From NCBI GenBank assembly GCA_016929985.1, contig JAFGIH010000088.1:1-5009 (forward strand): a stretch of 5,009 nucleotides of DNA, written 5' to 3'. Numbering within the stretch: position 1 is the stretch's first letter; each line of letters starts with the position of its first letter. The DNA comes from Thermoleophilia bacterium. GTDB lineage: Bacteria > Actinomycetota > Thermoleophilia > RBG-16-64-13. The notes under the pieces were generated by a model. That model did not search any database. It had not been told where the DNA came from and saw nothing but the letters and a program-made list of their open reading frames with translations. Of this stretch, positions 1 to 5,009 are shown in pieces. The position numbers and the translations under genes are program-made.

Positions 1-530
1 CCGCAGCCGTGCGGGCCGTGCACCACCTTGGTCTCGCCATGCTGGTCGTTCTGATAGAGGATGGCGGTGGGACCGTACGTCTCCTTCACGCGGAGCATCT
101 CGCCGGTGATGATATCCAGGGCTTCGTCCCAGCTGATTCGCTCGTACTTGCTGACCCCGCGGTTCTGGCTGTTGCGGCCGCCCGGGCCGGTGGAGCCGGG
201 CGCGCCTTTGGGGTCGAAGTCCACGCGCTTCATGGGATAGCGTATACGGGCCGGCGAGAAAACCCGCTTCTTGTAGGCCAGGCTGAGCGGCGGCACCAGG
301 GTCTTCTCGCCGGGCTCGAAGGTCAGGCCGCGGGCGTGCATGACCCAGGGCTTGACCTCCTCCTTGGTGTACTTGTCGTAGATGCGGGCAGGGCGGATGC
401 GCACCATCTCGCCGTCTTTCACGTCCACCATGCAGGCGTTGGCGCCCGTGGGACAGCCCATCCAGCCCAACTCGCGCACCAGCGTCTTCTCTCCCGCGCT
501 GTTGAGCGGCCTCTTGACCAGTCCGTCCAC
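1..530 (-). CDS. Molybdopterin oxidoreductase large subunit, transhydroxylase-like (partial, N-terminal 176 residues)
   Basis: This is the start of a DMSO-reductase-superfamily molybdenum enzyme; the rest lies beyond the left edge. Translating the minus strand from GTG at 530 gives 176 codons without a stop. Visible landmarks are VKDGEMVRIRP (residues 37-47), a YPMKR block followed by FDPKG (98-109) and YERISWDEALDII (129-141), which together mark the N-terminal part of the catalytic subunit. The block order and the HARGLTF/EPGEKT stretch (65-76) recall the large subunit of pyrogallol-phloroglucinol transhydroxylase, as remembered and not aligned by tool. Only C26 and C33 lie near the N-terminus; the C-x2-C-x3-C ligands of a [4Fe-4S] cluster are absent, as in that subgroup. 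No Tat signal is seen, so it is probably cytoplasmic. The start is supported by GGAGG 5 nt upstream; the frame stays open back to a stop near 601. Superfamily confident; substrate inferred. Confidence 0.82.
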   Translation of the reverse strand, partial: MDGLVKRPLNSAGEKTLVRELGWMGCPTGANACMVDVKDGEMVRIRPARIYDKYTKEEVKPWVMHARGLTFEPGEKTLVPPLSLAYKKRVFSPARIRYPMKRVDFDPKGAPGSTGPGGRNSQNRGVSKYERISWDEALDIITGEMLRVKETYGPTAILYQNDQHGETKVVHGPHGC

Positions 531-535
531 CGCCA

Positions 536-540
536 CCTCC
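536..540 (-). promoter_or_regulatory. Shine-Dalgarno site of the Mo-oxidoreductase gene
   Basis: Read on the minus strand this is GGAGG, 5 nt before the GTG at 530. No ATG occurs in frame between the upstream stop near 601 and this GTG, so the site decides the start. Confidence 0.65.
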
Positions 541-642
541 CAGCGTCCAACGACGAACCAACACCGCCTCAGAGTGTATCGAATGAGGTGCGTTCTGCGC
601 TATAGGCTAGTTAAGCCGCGTTAAGGAAACTCATGGAGAGCC

Positions 643-665
643 GCGCACCCCCGAGGGTCGTGCGC
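643..665 (-). terminator. Inverted repeat directly after the unknown-function gene, possible terminator
   Basis: GCGCAC at 643-648 is the reverse complement of GTGCGC at 660-665, with additional G/C pairing possible in between. The hairpin begins at the stop codon of the 665-1348 gene. No T-run follows on the minus strand, so it could be a factor-dependent or weak terminator, an mRNA-stabilising hairpin, or a chance GC-rich structure. If it terminates, the Mo-oxidoreductase gene needs its own promoter in the roughly 110 nt before its start. The only hint there is a TATAGC at 599-604 (minus strand) without a good -35 partner. Confidence 0.35.
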
Positions 666-1348
666 TAGGGCCGGGGCCTGACCTTGCCGATGCGCGTGTA
701 ACACTCCTCGGGGATATCCGCGGGATCTTTGTAGAAGACGAATTCGCAATTCCCGTCATAGAGCGGCTCGGTCACGACGTGCACCGCCCCCAGATCACCG
801 GTGTTCTCGTACTCCAGAGCCTCCATGATCGGACAATGCACACAGTAGATGGGGAGGTCGCTCATTCCCCAGGTGATCCGGTGAGGCTCGTCGACTTTGG
901 CCAGACCGACCTCGGGATCGTAGGCGCCCTTCTGTATGAGCCTCTCGCCGGAGCCGCAGGGCTTCATGCTGAGGCTGATGGTCTTGTCGGTCTCGACGAT
1001 GGTGATGGGCTGCATGTGCCCGCGCAGGCCACTGGCCATGTGTTCGACCAGCGAACGAAGATCGGTCTTCTCGGGTGGCAAGAAGACGACTTTCGCCTCG
1101 GCGGTGTGAGCCTCCCTTTCGGCCTCTTCGAGGGCGTCGACTCCCAGGCGCCGATAGATATACGACTGCAGGCCGGTGACCCAGAACATGTAGCCGTCGT
1201 GCAGATGCTGATATTCCTTCTGCATCCGGACGGCCAGCGCTTTGGCCTTGTCTTTGTCCCCGGCGTCGATGGCCTCGAGTACGAGGTCGAGGTTGCGAGC
1301 CCCCAGTTCCTTGAGCTCCTCGTCGGTAAAGATGCGGTTCTCGGTCAT
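665..1348 (-). CDS. Conserved-looking protein of unknown function with five C-terminal-half cysteines
   Basis: I do not recognise a named family. From ATG at 1348 it is 227 residues. The first half looks mainly helical and charged, with an alanine/lysine/glutamate-rich segment and an aromatic patch (DGYMFWVTGLQSYIYRR). The second half is more strand-like and holds all five cysteines: PCGSGERL, then YCVHCPI, then two single cysteines near the C-terminus. The C-x2-C pair with neighbouring His and the CGSG cysteine could bind a metal or cluster. No signal peptide or membrane segment is visible. An ATG five codons upstream (1363) is possible, but GAGGG lies 8 nt before the ATG at 1348 and nothing comparable precedes 1363. 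It lies upstream of, and on the same strand as, the Mo-oxidoreductase gene with a 134-nt gap, so a shared role is plausible but unproven. It is probably a real gene because codon periodicity and protein composition look normal. Confidence 0.78.
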   Translation of the reverse strand: MTENRIFTDEELKELGARNLDLVLEAIDAGDKDKAKALAVRMQKEYQHLHDGYMFWVTGLQSYIYRRLGVDALEEAEREAHTAEAKVVFLPPEKTDLRSLVEHMASGLRGHMQPITIVETDKTISLSMKPCGSGERLIQKGAYDPEVGLAKVDEPHRITWGMSDLPIYCVHCPIMEALEYENTGDLGAVHVVTEPLYDGNCEFVFYKDPADIPEECYTRIGKVRPRP

Positions 1349-1356
1349 AGATGCCA

Positions 1357-1361
1357 CCCTC
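1357..1361 (-). promoter_or_regulatory. Shine-Dalgarno site favouring the ATG at 1348
   Basis: The minus strand reads GAGGG followed by 8 nt and then ATG at 1348. The alternative ATG at 1363 has no purine-rich SD upstream, so the shorter protein is preferred. Confidence 0.5.
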
Positions 1362-1442
1362 ATTCTGTTCGTTCAGTGCGGCAACCAAAAGGTTCTCACA
1401 CTCGCGAGCCGCTTGCAGCCCATGGCCGACCGGCGCAGCAAG

Positions 1443-1448
1443 TACACT
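1443..1448 (+). promoter_or_regulatory. Candidate -10 element of the cysE promoter
   Basis: TACACT matches four of six positions of the sigma-70-type -10 consensus and lies 26 nt before the cysE start codon. No convincing -35 sits at the usual 16-18 nt spacing: the nearest TTGCAG (1413-1418) is 24 nt away. The divergent region also holds AACC-AAAA-GGTT (1383-1394) and the palindrome CTCGCGAG (1401-1408), which might be operator half-sites or chance. Confidence 0.25.
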
Positions 1449-1462
1449 GGAGACAGCATGAC

Positions 1463-1470
1463 AAGGAGGA
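1463..1470 (+). promoter_or_regulatory. Strong Shine-Dalgarno site of cysE
   Basis: AAGGAGGA lies 4 nt before the ATG at 1475. It is the best ribosome binding site in the window and fixes the cysE start, even though the same frame is open far upstream to 779 over the opposite-strand gene. Confidence 0.85.
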
Positions 1471-1474
1471 CACC

Positions 1475-2485
1475 ATGACTCCCGACAACAAGAACGAGTG
1501 CTGGCGCGCCGACGCCATGGCCGCGCAAGAGCTCCAGGCGCCGCGTGAGAACTGCCGCGTCGAGGCGGCGGCCGCGGCCGTCCATCGCAGGAGACTGGAG
1601 ACCGTTTCGGAAGAGCTGATCCGAGACTGCTCGAAGTCCGGATGCCACACGCATGTCGGATTCGAGCCCATCCCCTCCCGGCAGGCTGTGATCGAGATCG
1701 TCGAACGGGTGCGCGAGCTGCTTTTCCCCGGGTTCTTCAGCCCCCACACGCTCGACCCGGTGAGCTATCGCTACTCGATCGGCCAGACGACGATGGCGCT
1801 CTTCCACCTGCTTTCCGAGCAGATCACGCGCAGTATCCGGCACGACTGTTTCCGTTTTCAGCGTGAGTGCACCGACTGCCAGGATCGTGGCTATTCCACG
1901 GCCCTCGACCTGCTGGCCGGCATGCCCGAGATGCGGAGGGTGCTCGACCTCGACATCCAGGCCACCTTCGACGGCGACCCCGCAGCCAGCACCACCGACG
2001 AGATCGTGTACAGCTACCCTGGTCTGCAGGCCATCGCCGCCTACCGGGTGGCTCACCGGCTCTTGGAGTTGGGGGTGCCCATGCTTCCGCGCATGATCAC
2101 CGAGCATATGCACGGAGTGACGGGCATCGACATCCACCCGGGAGCGGAGATCGGCGCAGGTTTCGTTATCGATCACGGCACGGGGCTGGTGATCGGTGAG
2201 ACGTGCGAGATCGGCAACGGCGTCCGCATGTACCAGGGCGTGACGCTGGGTGCGCTCTCCCTACCCAAGGGCGCAGGCGACCAATACCGCGGCAAGAAGC
2301 GCCATCCCACCATCGAGGATGACGTGGTGATCTACTCCGGCGCGACCATCCTGGGGGGCGAGACCGTGATCGGCGCCCGCTCTGTCATCGGCGGCAACGT
2401 CTGGTTGACGGAGTCGGTACCGCCGGACACCTCAGTGATGATCGAGAGCCCCCGGCTGGTCAAGAAGTCACGGAACCATTCATAA
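1475..2485 (+). CDS. cysE: Serine O-acetyltransferase (EpsC/CysE type)
   Basis: It transfers acetyl from acetyl-CoA to L-serine to give O-acetylserine, the acceptor for sulfide in cysteine synthesis; cytoplasmic. The protein has 336 residues, longer than E. coli CysE. An N-terminal helical domain (about 1-200) includes GDPAA (167-171) and a YPGLQAIAAYRVAHRL block (181-196). A left-handed beta-helix of hexapeptide repeats follows (about 215-310). TGIDIHPGAEIG (216-227) and VIDHGTGLVIGET (231-243) contain D219 and H234, spaced 15 apart like the Asp143/His158 pair of E. coli CysE. The long loop before RHPTIEDDV (276-284) and the GGNVWLTESVPP ending (306-317) fit the EpsC-like subgroup. Seven cysteines lie in the N-terminal 135 residues, including C132-x2-C135. 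The tail lacks the terminal isoleucine that E. coli CysE uses to dock CysK. It starts 3 nt-spaced cotranscription with mnmA, linking cysteine supply to tRNA thiolation. Confidence 0.95.
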   Translation: MTPDNKNECWRADAMAAQELQAPRENCRVEAAAAAVHRRRLETVSEELIRDCSKSGCHTHVGFEPIPSRQAVIEIVERVRELLFPGFFSPHTLDPVSYRYSIGQTTMALFHLLSEQITRSIRHDCFRFQRECTDCQDRGYSTALDLLAGMPEMRRVLDLDIQATFDGDPAASTTDEIVYSYPGLQAIAAYRVAHRLLELGVPMLPRMITEHMHGVTGIDIHPGAEIGAGFVIDHGTGLVIGETCEIGNGVRMYQGVTLGALSLPKGAGDQYRGKKRHPTIEDDVVIYSGATILGGETVIGARSVIGGNVWLTESVPPDTSVMIESPRLVKKSRNHS

Positions 2486-2488
2486 ACG

Positions 2489-3697
2489 GTGTCGGAGCAG
2501 CGCGACAACACACCAGCGGCCGAGCCGGCGGGGGAACCGGCGCGCCGCCCGGCTCCGCAGGGCGGCGGGGGCGGCGTGCTCGTGGGCATGAGCGGGGGTG
2601 TCGACAGCACCGTCGCCGCACTGCTGCTCAAGGATGAGGGCCTCGAGGTGGTGGGAGTCACCCTGAAGCTGTGGGAGAGCCCCGACGACGCGGGCGCCTG
2701 CAGCCCCTGCTCGGACGCGGCGGTGCAGCGCGCGAAGCAGGCGGCCGACAGGCTGGGCATCCCTCACCTCACCATGGACGCCACCGCGCGCTTCAGTGAA
2801 GCCGTGATCGACTACTTCGTCCAGGAGTATCGGCAAGGCCGCACGCCCAACCCCTGCACCAAATGCAACGCGCGAGTGAGGTTCGGCCTCCTGGTGGAAC
2901 TGGCCCATCAGCTAGGACTCTCCCGGGTGGCCACCGGCCACTACGCGAGATTCTCAGGCGCCGCCCGCGTGCTCAGCCGGGCCACCGACCTCTCCAAAGA
3001 CCAGTCGTACGTGCTGGCCGAGGTCGATCCCGGTCTGCTGACCCAGGTCATCTTTCCGCTGGGCGACTTGACCAAGAGCGAGGTACGGAGGCTCGCGTCC
3101 GACGCGGGTGTACGCGGTTGGGAGGCCCCCGAGAGCCAGGACATCTGCTTCATCCCGGACGGCGACTATCGGAGTTTCCTGCGCACCCGCTTGGGAGAGA
3201 GGCCGGGCGAGATCGTCGACCAGCAGGGCGCCGTGGTCGGCGCCCACGATGGGGTCTACGGCTTCACCATAGGTCAGCGGAAGGGGCTGCGCGTTTCGGG
3301 ACCGACTCCTCACTACGTTACCGCCCTCGACCCGGAGCGCGACCGAGTGGTGGTCGGCACTGACAAAGACTCCGCGGTGAAGACCATCGATGTCATCGGC
3401 CTCACCTGGCACTCGGCGCCGACCGGCGCCGACTATCTGGTGCAGATCCGCTCCAGCGGAACGCCGCTCAGGGCTCGCTTCGCTCGCCCCCCAGCTGTGG
3501 ACCTCGGCGCCGACGAGCGCCCCGACCACGTGACCATCGCTCTCGACGAGCCCGCGGCCGGGATCGCCACCGGCCAGACGGCCGTGGTCTACGAAGGCGC
3601 CATGGTGGTCATGGCCGGGACCATCACCGCCACAGCCGGGCTTGTGTACCATAAGGACCACGGCCACAATGCCGCCCACACCAAGGAGCCAGACTGA
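2489..3697 (+). CDS. mnmA: tRNA-specific 2-thiouridylase MnmA
   Basis: It adenylates U34 of Lys, Glu and Gln tRNAs and replaces O2 with sulfur delivered from a cysteine desulfurase through relay proteins; cytoplasmic. The 402-residue product has the PP-loop SGGVDS (35-40), NPCTKCNARVRFG (121-133), a TGHYAR block (149-154) and ESQDICFIPDGDYRSF (215-230). C123 and C220 match E. coli Cys102 and Cys199 in context and in their 97-residue spacing. The C-terminal beta-barrel region contains YGFTIGQRKGL (257-267). Compared with E. coli MnmA (about 368 residues), it has a Gly/Pro/Ala-rich N-terminal extension of about 25 residues and a His-containing tail (H388, H391, H393, H397). GTG at 2489 lies 3 nt after the cysE stop with no clear SD, so translation probably couples to cysE; a later GTG at 2577 would leave almost nothing before the core strand. 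The cysteine desulfurase is not in the window. Confidence 0.95.
   Translation: MSEQRDNTPAAEPAGEPARRPAPQGGGGGVLVGMSGGVDSTVAALLLKDEGLEVVGVTLKLWESPDDAGACSPCSDAAVQRAKQAADRLGIPHLTMDATARFSEAVIDYFVQEYRQGRTPNPCTKCNARVRFGLLVELAHQLGLSRVATGHYARFSGAARVLSRATDLSKDQSYVLAEVDPGLLTQVIFPLGDLTKSEVRRLASDAGVRGWEAPESQDICFIPDGDYRSFLRTRLGERPGEIVDQQGAVVGAHDGVYGFTIGQRKGLRVSGPTPHYVTALDPERDRVVVGTDKDSAVKTIDVIGLTWHSAPTGADYLVQIRSSGTPLRARFARPPAVDLGADERPDHVTIALDEPAAGIATGQTAVVYEGAMVVMAGTITATAGLVYHKDHGHNAAHTKEPD
3683..3688 (+). promoter_or_regulatory. Shine-Dalgarno site of the cupin gene inside the mnmA end
   Basis: AAGGAG lies 8 nt before the ATG at 3697, within the last codons of mnmA. It supports the start that overlaps the mnmA stop. 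Confidence 0.6.
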
Positions 3698-4119
3698 TGA
3701 CAGACGCCTACATCTACGAAGAAAACCTCGTCACCAGCTACAACGCCGACACGAGCAAGTTCGTCGGCGACATCATCTCCCCCGTGCTCTTCATGGACTC
3801 GAACTCCGTCCCGGGTTCGTTCTACGCGGAGTACATCCTCATCAACAAGGCGCTCGAGGGCTCACCGCCCGAGCACAGCCACGACGACGCCGACGAGATC
3901 CTCATGTTCTTCGGCACCGACCCGGAGCGGCCGCACGACCTGTGTGGCGAGGTAGAGATCTGGATAGCCGGGGAGAAGCACACGCTCACCGAGAGCGCCA
4001 TGATCTTCGTGCCCAAAGGCGTGAAGCACTGCCCGCTGTACGCCCCCCGCGTGGACAAGCCCATCGTCATGATATCCACGGCGCCGGCCCAGCATTACAG
4101 CAGAGACGGCATCGAATAG
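3697..4119 (+). CDS. Small single-domain cupin protein
   Basis: This 140-residue protein is a single cupin beta-barrel. Motif 1 is EHSHDDADE (59-67), giving the metal-ligand pattern H60-x-H62-x4-E67. Motif 2 is FVPKGVKHCPLY (104-115), giving H111. All four usual metal ligands are therefore present, so it may bind Fe, Mn, Zn or Ni and act as an enzyme or a small-molecule sensor/binder; the sequence does not say which. No DNA-binding domain or signal peptide is visible. Its ATG shares one base with the mnmA stop (TGATG), so it is probably co-translated with mnmA although its function seems unrelated to tRNA modification. A UroD-family gene follows 81 nt downstream; a role in the same catabolic step is possible. 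The cupin fold is confident, the substrate unknown. Confidence 0.88.
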   Translation: MTDAYIYEENLVTSYNADTSKFVGDIISPVLFMDSNSVPGSFYAEYILINKALEGSPPEHSHDDADEILMFFGTDPERPHDLCGEVEIWIAGEKHTLTESAMIFVPKGVKHCPLYAPRVDKPIVMISTAPAQHYSRDGIE

Positions 4120-4136
4120 GGCATCCGGGGCAGCCG

Positions 4137-4165
4137 TTGCGCCGCGAGGTGGACGAGACTAGAGT
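4137..4165 (+). promoter_or_regulatory. Weak candidate promoter of the UroD-family gene
   Basis: TTGCGC (4137-4142) and TAGAGT (4160-4165) are separated by 17 nt, in the 81-nt gap after the cupin gene. Matches to the consensus hexamers are only three and four of six. No terminator is seen in this gap, so read-through from the upstream cluster is equally possible. Confidence 0.22.
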
Positions 4166-4190
4166 GGTGTGAGCGACCCTGTGCTGCAGC

Positions 4191-4195
4191 GGAGG
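4191..4195 (+). promoter_or_regulatory. Shine-Dalgarno site favouring the GTG at 4201
   Basis: GGAGG lies 5 nt before GTG 4201. The ATG at 4222 in the same frame has only a weak AGAGAG upstream. An ATG at 4199 overlaps but is followed at once by TGA. Confidence 0.5.
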
Positions 4196-4200
4196 TCCAT

Positions 4201-5009
4201 GTGAGAGGCAAAGAGAGCGTCATGACCGAACGAGAGCGGATCGAGGCGCTGCTCGACCGTCGGACCCCGGACCGGGTGCCTATCTGGCCGTTCGTGCCCA
4301 ACGGGTTCGCCGTTCTCTACAACGGCCTGTCCATCGTCGACGCCTACACGAATCCTGAAGGCCTCTACGGATCGCTTCGCAAAACCGCCAGGGATTTCGG
4401 CTGGGTGTTCGTGCCGCGTATGGTCTACGCGGCCATGGGCGCCTGGGAGTTCGGCGGTGAGGTGCGTATGCCCACCGGCGAATACGACCAGGCTCCGGTG
4501 GTCACCCGCCATCCGCTGGAGCGCGACGAAGACATCTACGACCTCGAGTGGCCGGGCCCGGAATCGGGATTCAATCCCATGATGAGGAGGTTCGGAGAGA
4601 TCGCGCGCCGCGAGAGACTGGACAATGAACCGTTCAACGCGTCCATCGGCGCCGGGATGGCCTACAACCTTGCCTGCCAGATAGTGGGGCTGGAGAGGTT
4701 CCTCAAGTGGTTGGTGAAGAAGCCCGGTCTCGCCCACGATCTGATAGACAGAGTGTCCGCCTGGAGCCTCGCTTCGCTGCCTGCCCAGAGAGAGGCTCTG
4801 GGCATCGACGGCGTCCTCGGCGGGGGGGGAAGCGCCATGGCGTCCAACCAGCTCATCTCCGCGAGGGTCTTCGAGGAGTACGCCCTTCCCGATATCAAGA
4901 AGGGACAGGCGATGCTGAGAGAGCTGGGCTACAAGACGACCTACGCCCACATCTGTGGAGAGCAGAACGATAACCTTCCCTATTGGGCCGAAGTGGACTT
5001 CGGTGACCC
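4201..5009 (+). CDS. UroD-family protein, probable corrinoid-type methyltransferase (partial, 3' end missing)
   Basis: This is a member of the uroporphyrinogen decarboxylase superfamily, cut by the right edge after 269 codons. The opening TERERIEALLDRRTPDRVP is the characteristic N-terminus of the family. GIDGVLGGGGSAMASNQLIS (194-213 counted from the ATG at 4222) and FEEYALPDIKK (217-227) match the central barrel. Near the cut end lies YAHICGEQND: H243 and C245 fit the H-x-C of the H-x-C-xn-C zinc site of MtaA/CmuA-type methyltransferases; the last Cys would lie beyond the window. This favours methyl transfer between a corrinoid and another acceptor over heme biosynthesis, but genuine HemE cannot be wholly excluded. 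GTG 4201 is chosen for its GGAGG; ATG 4222 gives the more usual family N-terminus and remains a real alternative. It follows the cupin gene by 81 nt on the same strand. Family confident, reaction inferred. Confidence 0.88.
   Translation, partial: MRGKESVMTERERIEALLDRRTPDRVPIWPFVPNGFAVLYNGLSIVDAYTNPEGLYGSLRKTARDFGWVFVPRMVYAAMGAWEFGGEVRMPTGEYDQAPVVTRHPLERDEDIYDLEWPGPESGFNPMMRRFGEIARRERLDNEPFNASIGAGMAYNLACQIVGLERFLKWLVKKPGLAHDLIDRVSAWSLASLPAQREALGIDGVLGGGGSAMASNQLISARVFEEYALPDIKKGQAMLRELGYKTTYAHICGEQNDNLPYWAEVDFGD

Noticed and set aside
9..605. Plus-strand open frame of 198 codons
   Set aside because: It is antisense to the Mo-oxidoreductase fragment, whose conserved blocks are clear; the composition of the plus frame resembles no known protein and is typical of a high-GC shadow.
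605..617. GGCT-AGTTA-AGCC inverted repeat between the minus-strand genes
   Set aside because: The stem is only 4 bp with no T-run, too weak to call a terminator or operator.
1401..1408. Palindrome CTCGCGAG in the divergent intergenic region, considered as an operator
   Set aside because: An 8-bp GC-rich palindrome is expected by chance in such DNA, and no second copy or neighbouring regulator gene supports an operator.
779..1474. The cysE frame is open upstream to 779, giving an apparent 568-residue protein
   Set aside because: The added part lies antisense to the unknown-function gene and lacks any serine acetyltransferase similarity; the strong SD at 1463-1470 and the family N-terminus place the start at 1475.
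1373..2176. Minus-strand open frame of 267 codons
   Set aside because: It is antisense to cysE, whose catalytic motifs are intact; high-GC sequence commonly leaves such frames open.
2954..3679. Minus-strand open frame of 241 codons
   Set aside because: It overlaps the conserved core of mnmA on the opposite strand and shows no recognisable domain.
4159..4950. Minus-strand open frame of 263 codons
   Set aside because: It is antisense to the UroD-family gene, which has clear family motifs; no protein family is recognisable in the minus frame.

Overview
This high-GC window has strong Shine-Dalgarno (SD) sequences, some GTG starts and densely packed genes. It looks like chromosomal DNA of an anaerobic or facultatively anaerobic bacterium. 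The transhydroxylase-like molybdenum enzyme and the UroD-type methyltransferase suggest an anaerobe such as a Coriobacteriia/Thermoleophilia-type actinobacterium, a Chloroflexota member or a deltaproteobacterial lineage. The window alone does not settle which, and the taxonomic guess is weak.

Layout: two genes lie on the minus strand at the left. A five-prime fragment of a molybdopterin oxidoreductase (530 down to the window edge) is preceded by a roughly 230-residue protein of unknown function with five cysteines (1348 to 665). A 126-bp divergent intergenic region separates them from a plus-strand cluster: cysE (serine O-acetyltransferase, 1475-2485), mnmA (tRNA 2-thiouridylase, 2489-3697), a single-domain cupin (3697-4119) and a UroD-family methyltransferase-like gene running off the right edge (4201 onward). 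cysE and mnmA are separated by 3 nt. mnmA and the cupin gene overlap by one base (TGATG).

Functional reading: CysE makes O-acetylserine for cysteine synthesis, and MnmA uses cysteine-derived sulfur to make 2-thiouridine at tRNA position 34. Their pairing is therefore a sulfur supply-and-use unit. The flanking genes look catabolic. The Mo enzyme resembles the pyrogallol-phloroglucinol transhydroxylase large-subunit group and lacks the canonical N-terminal iron-sulfur cysteine motif. The UroD-family protein carries an H-x-C motif typical of zinc-dependent corrinoid methyltransferases. A link to anaerobic use of (methoxylated) aromatic compounds is a reasonable hypothesis, but it is inference. 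The most novel item is the unrecognised cysteine-bearing protein upstream of the Mo enzyme. No RNA genes, CRISPR arrays, insertion sequences or long repeats were seen.
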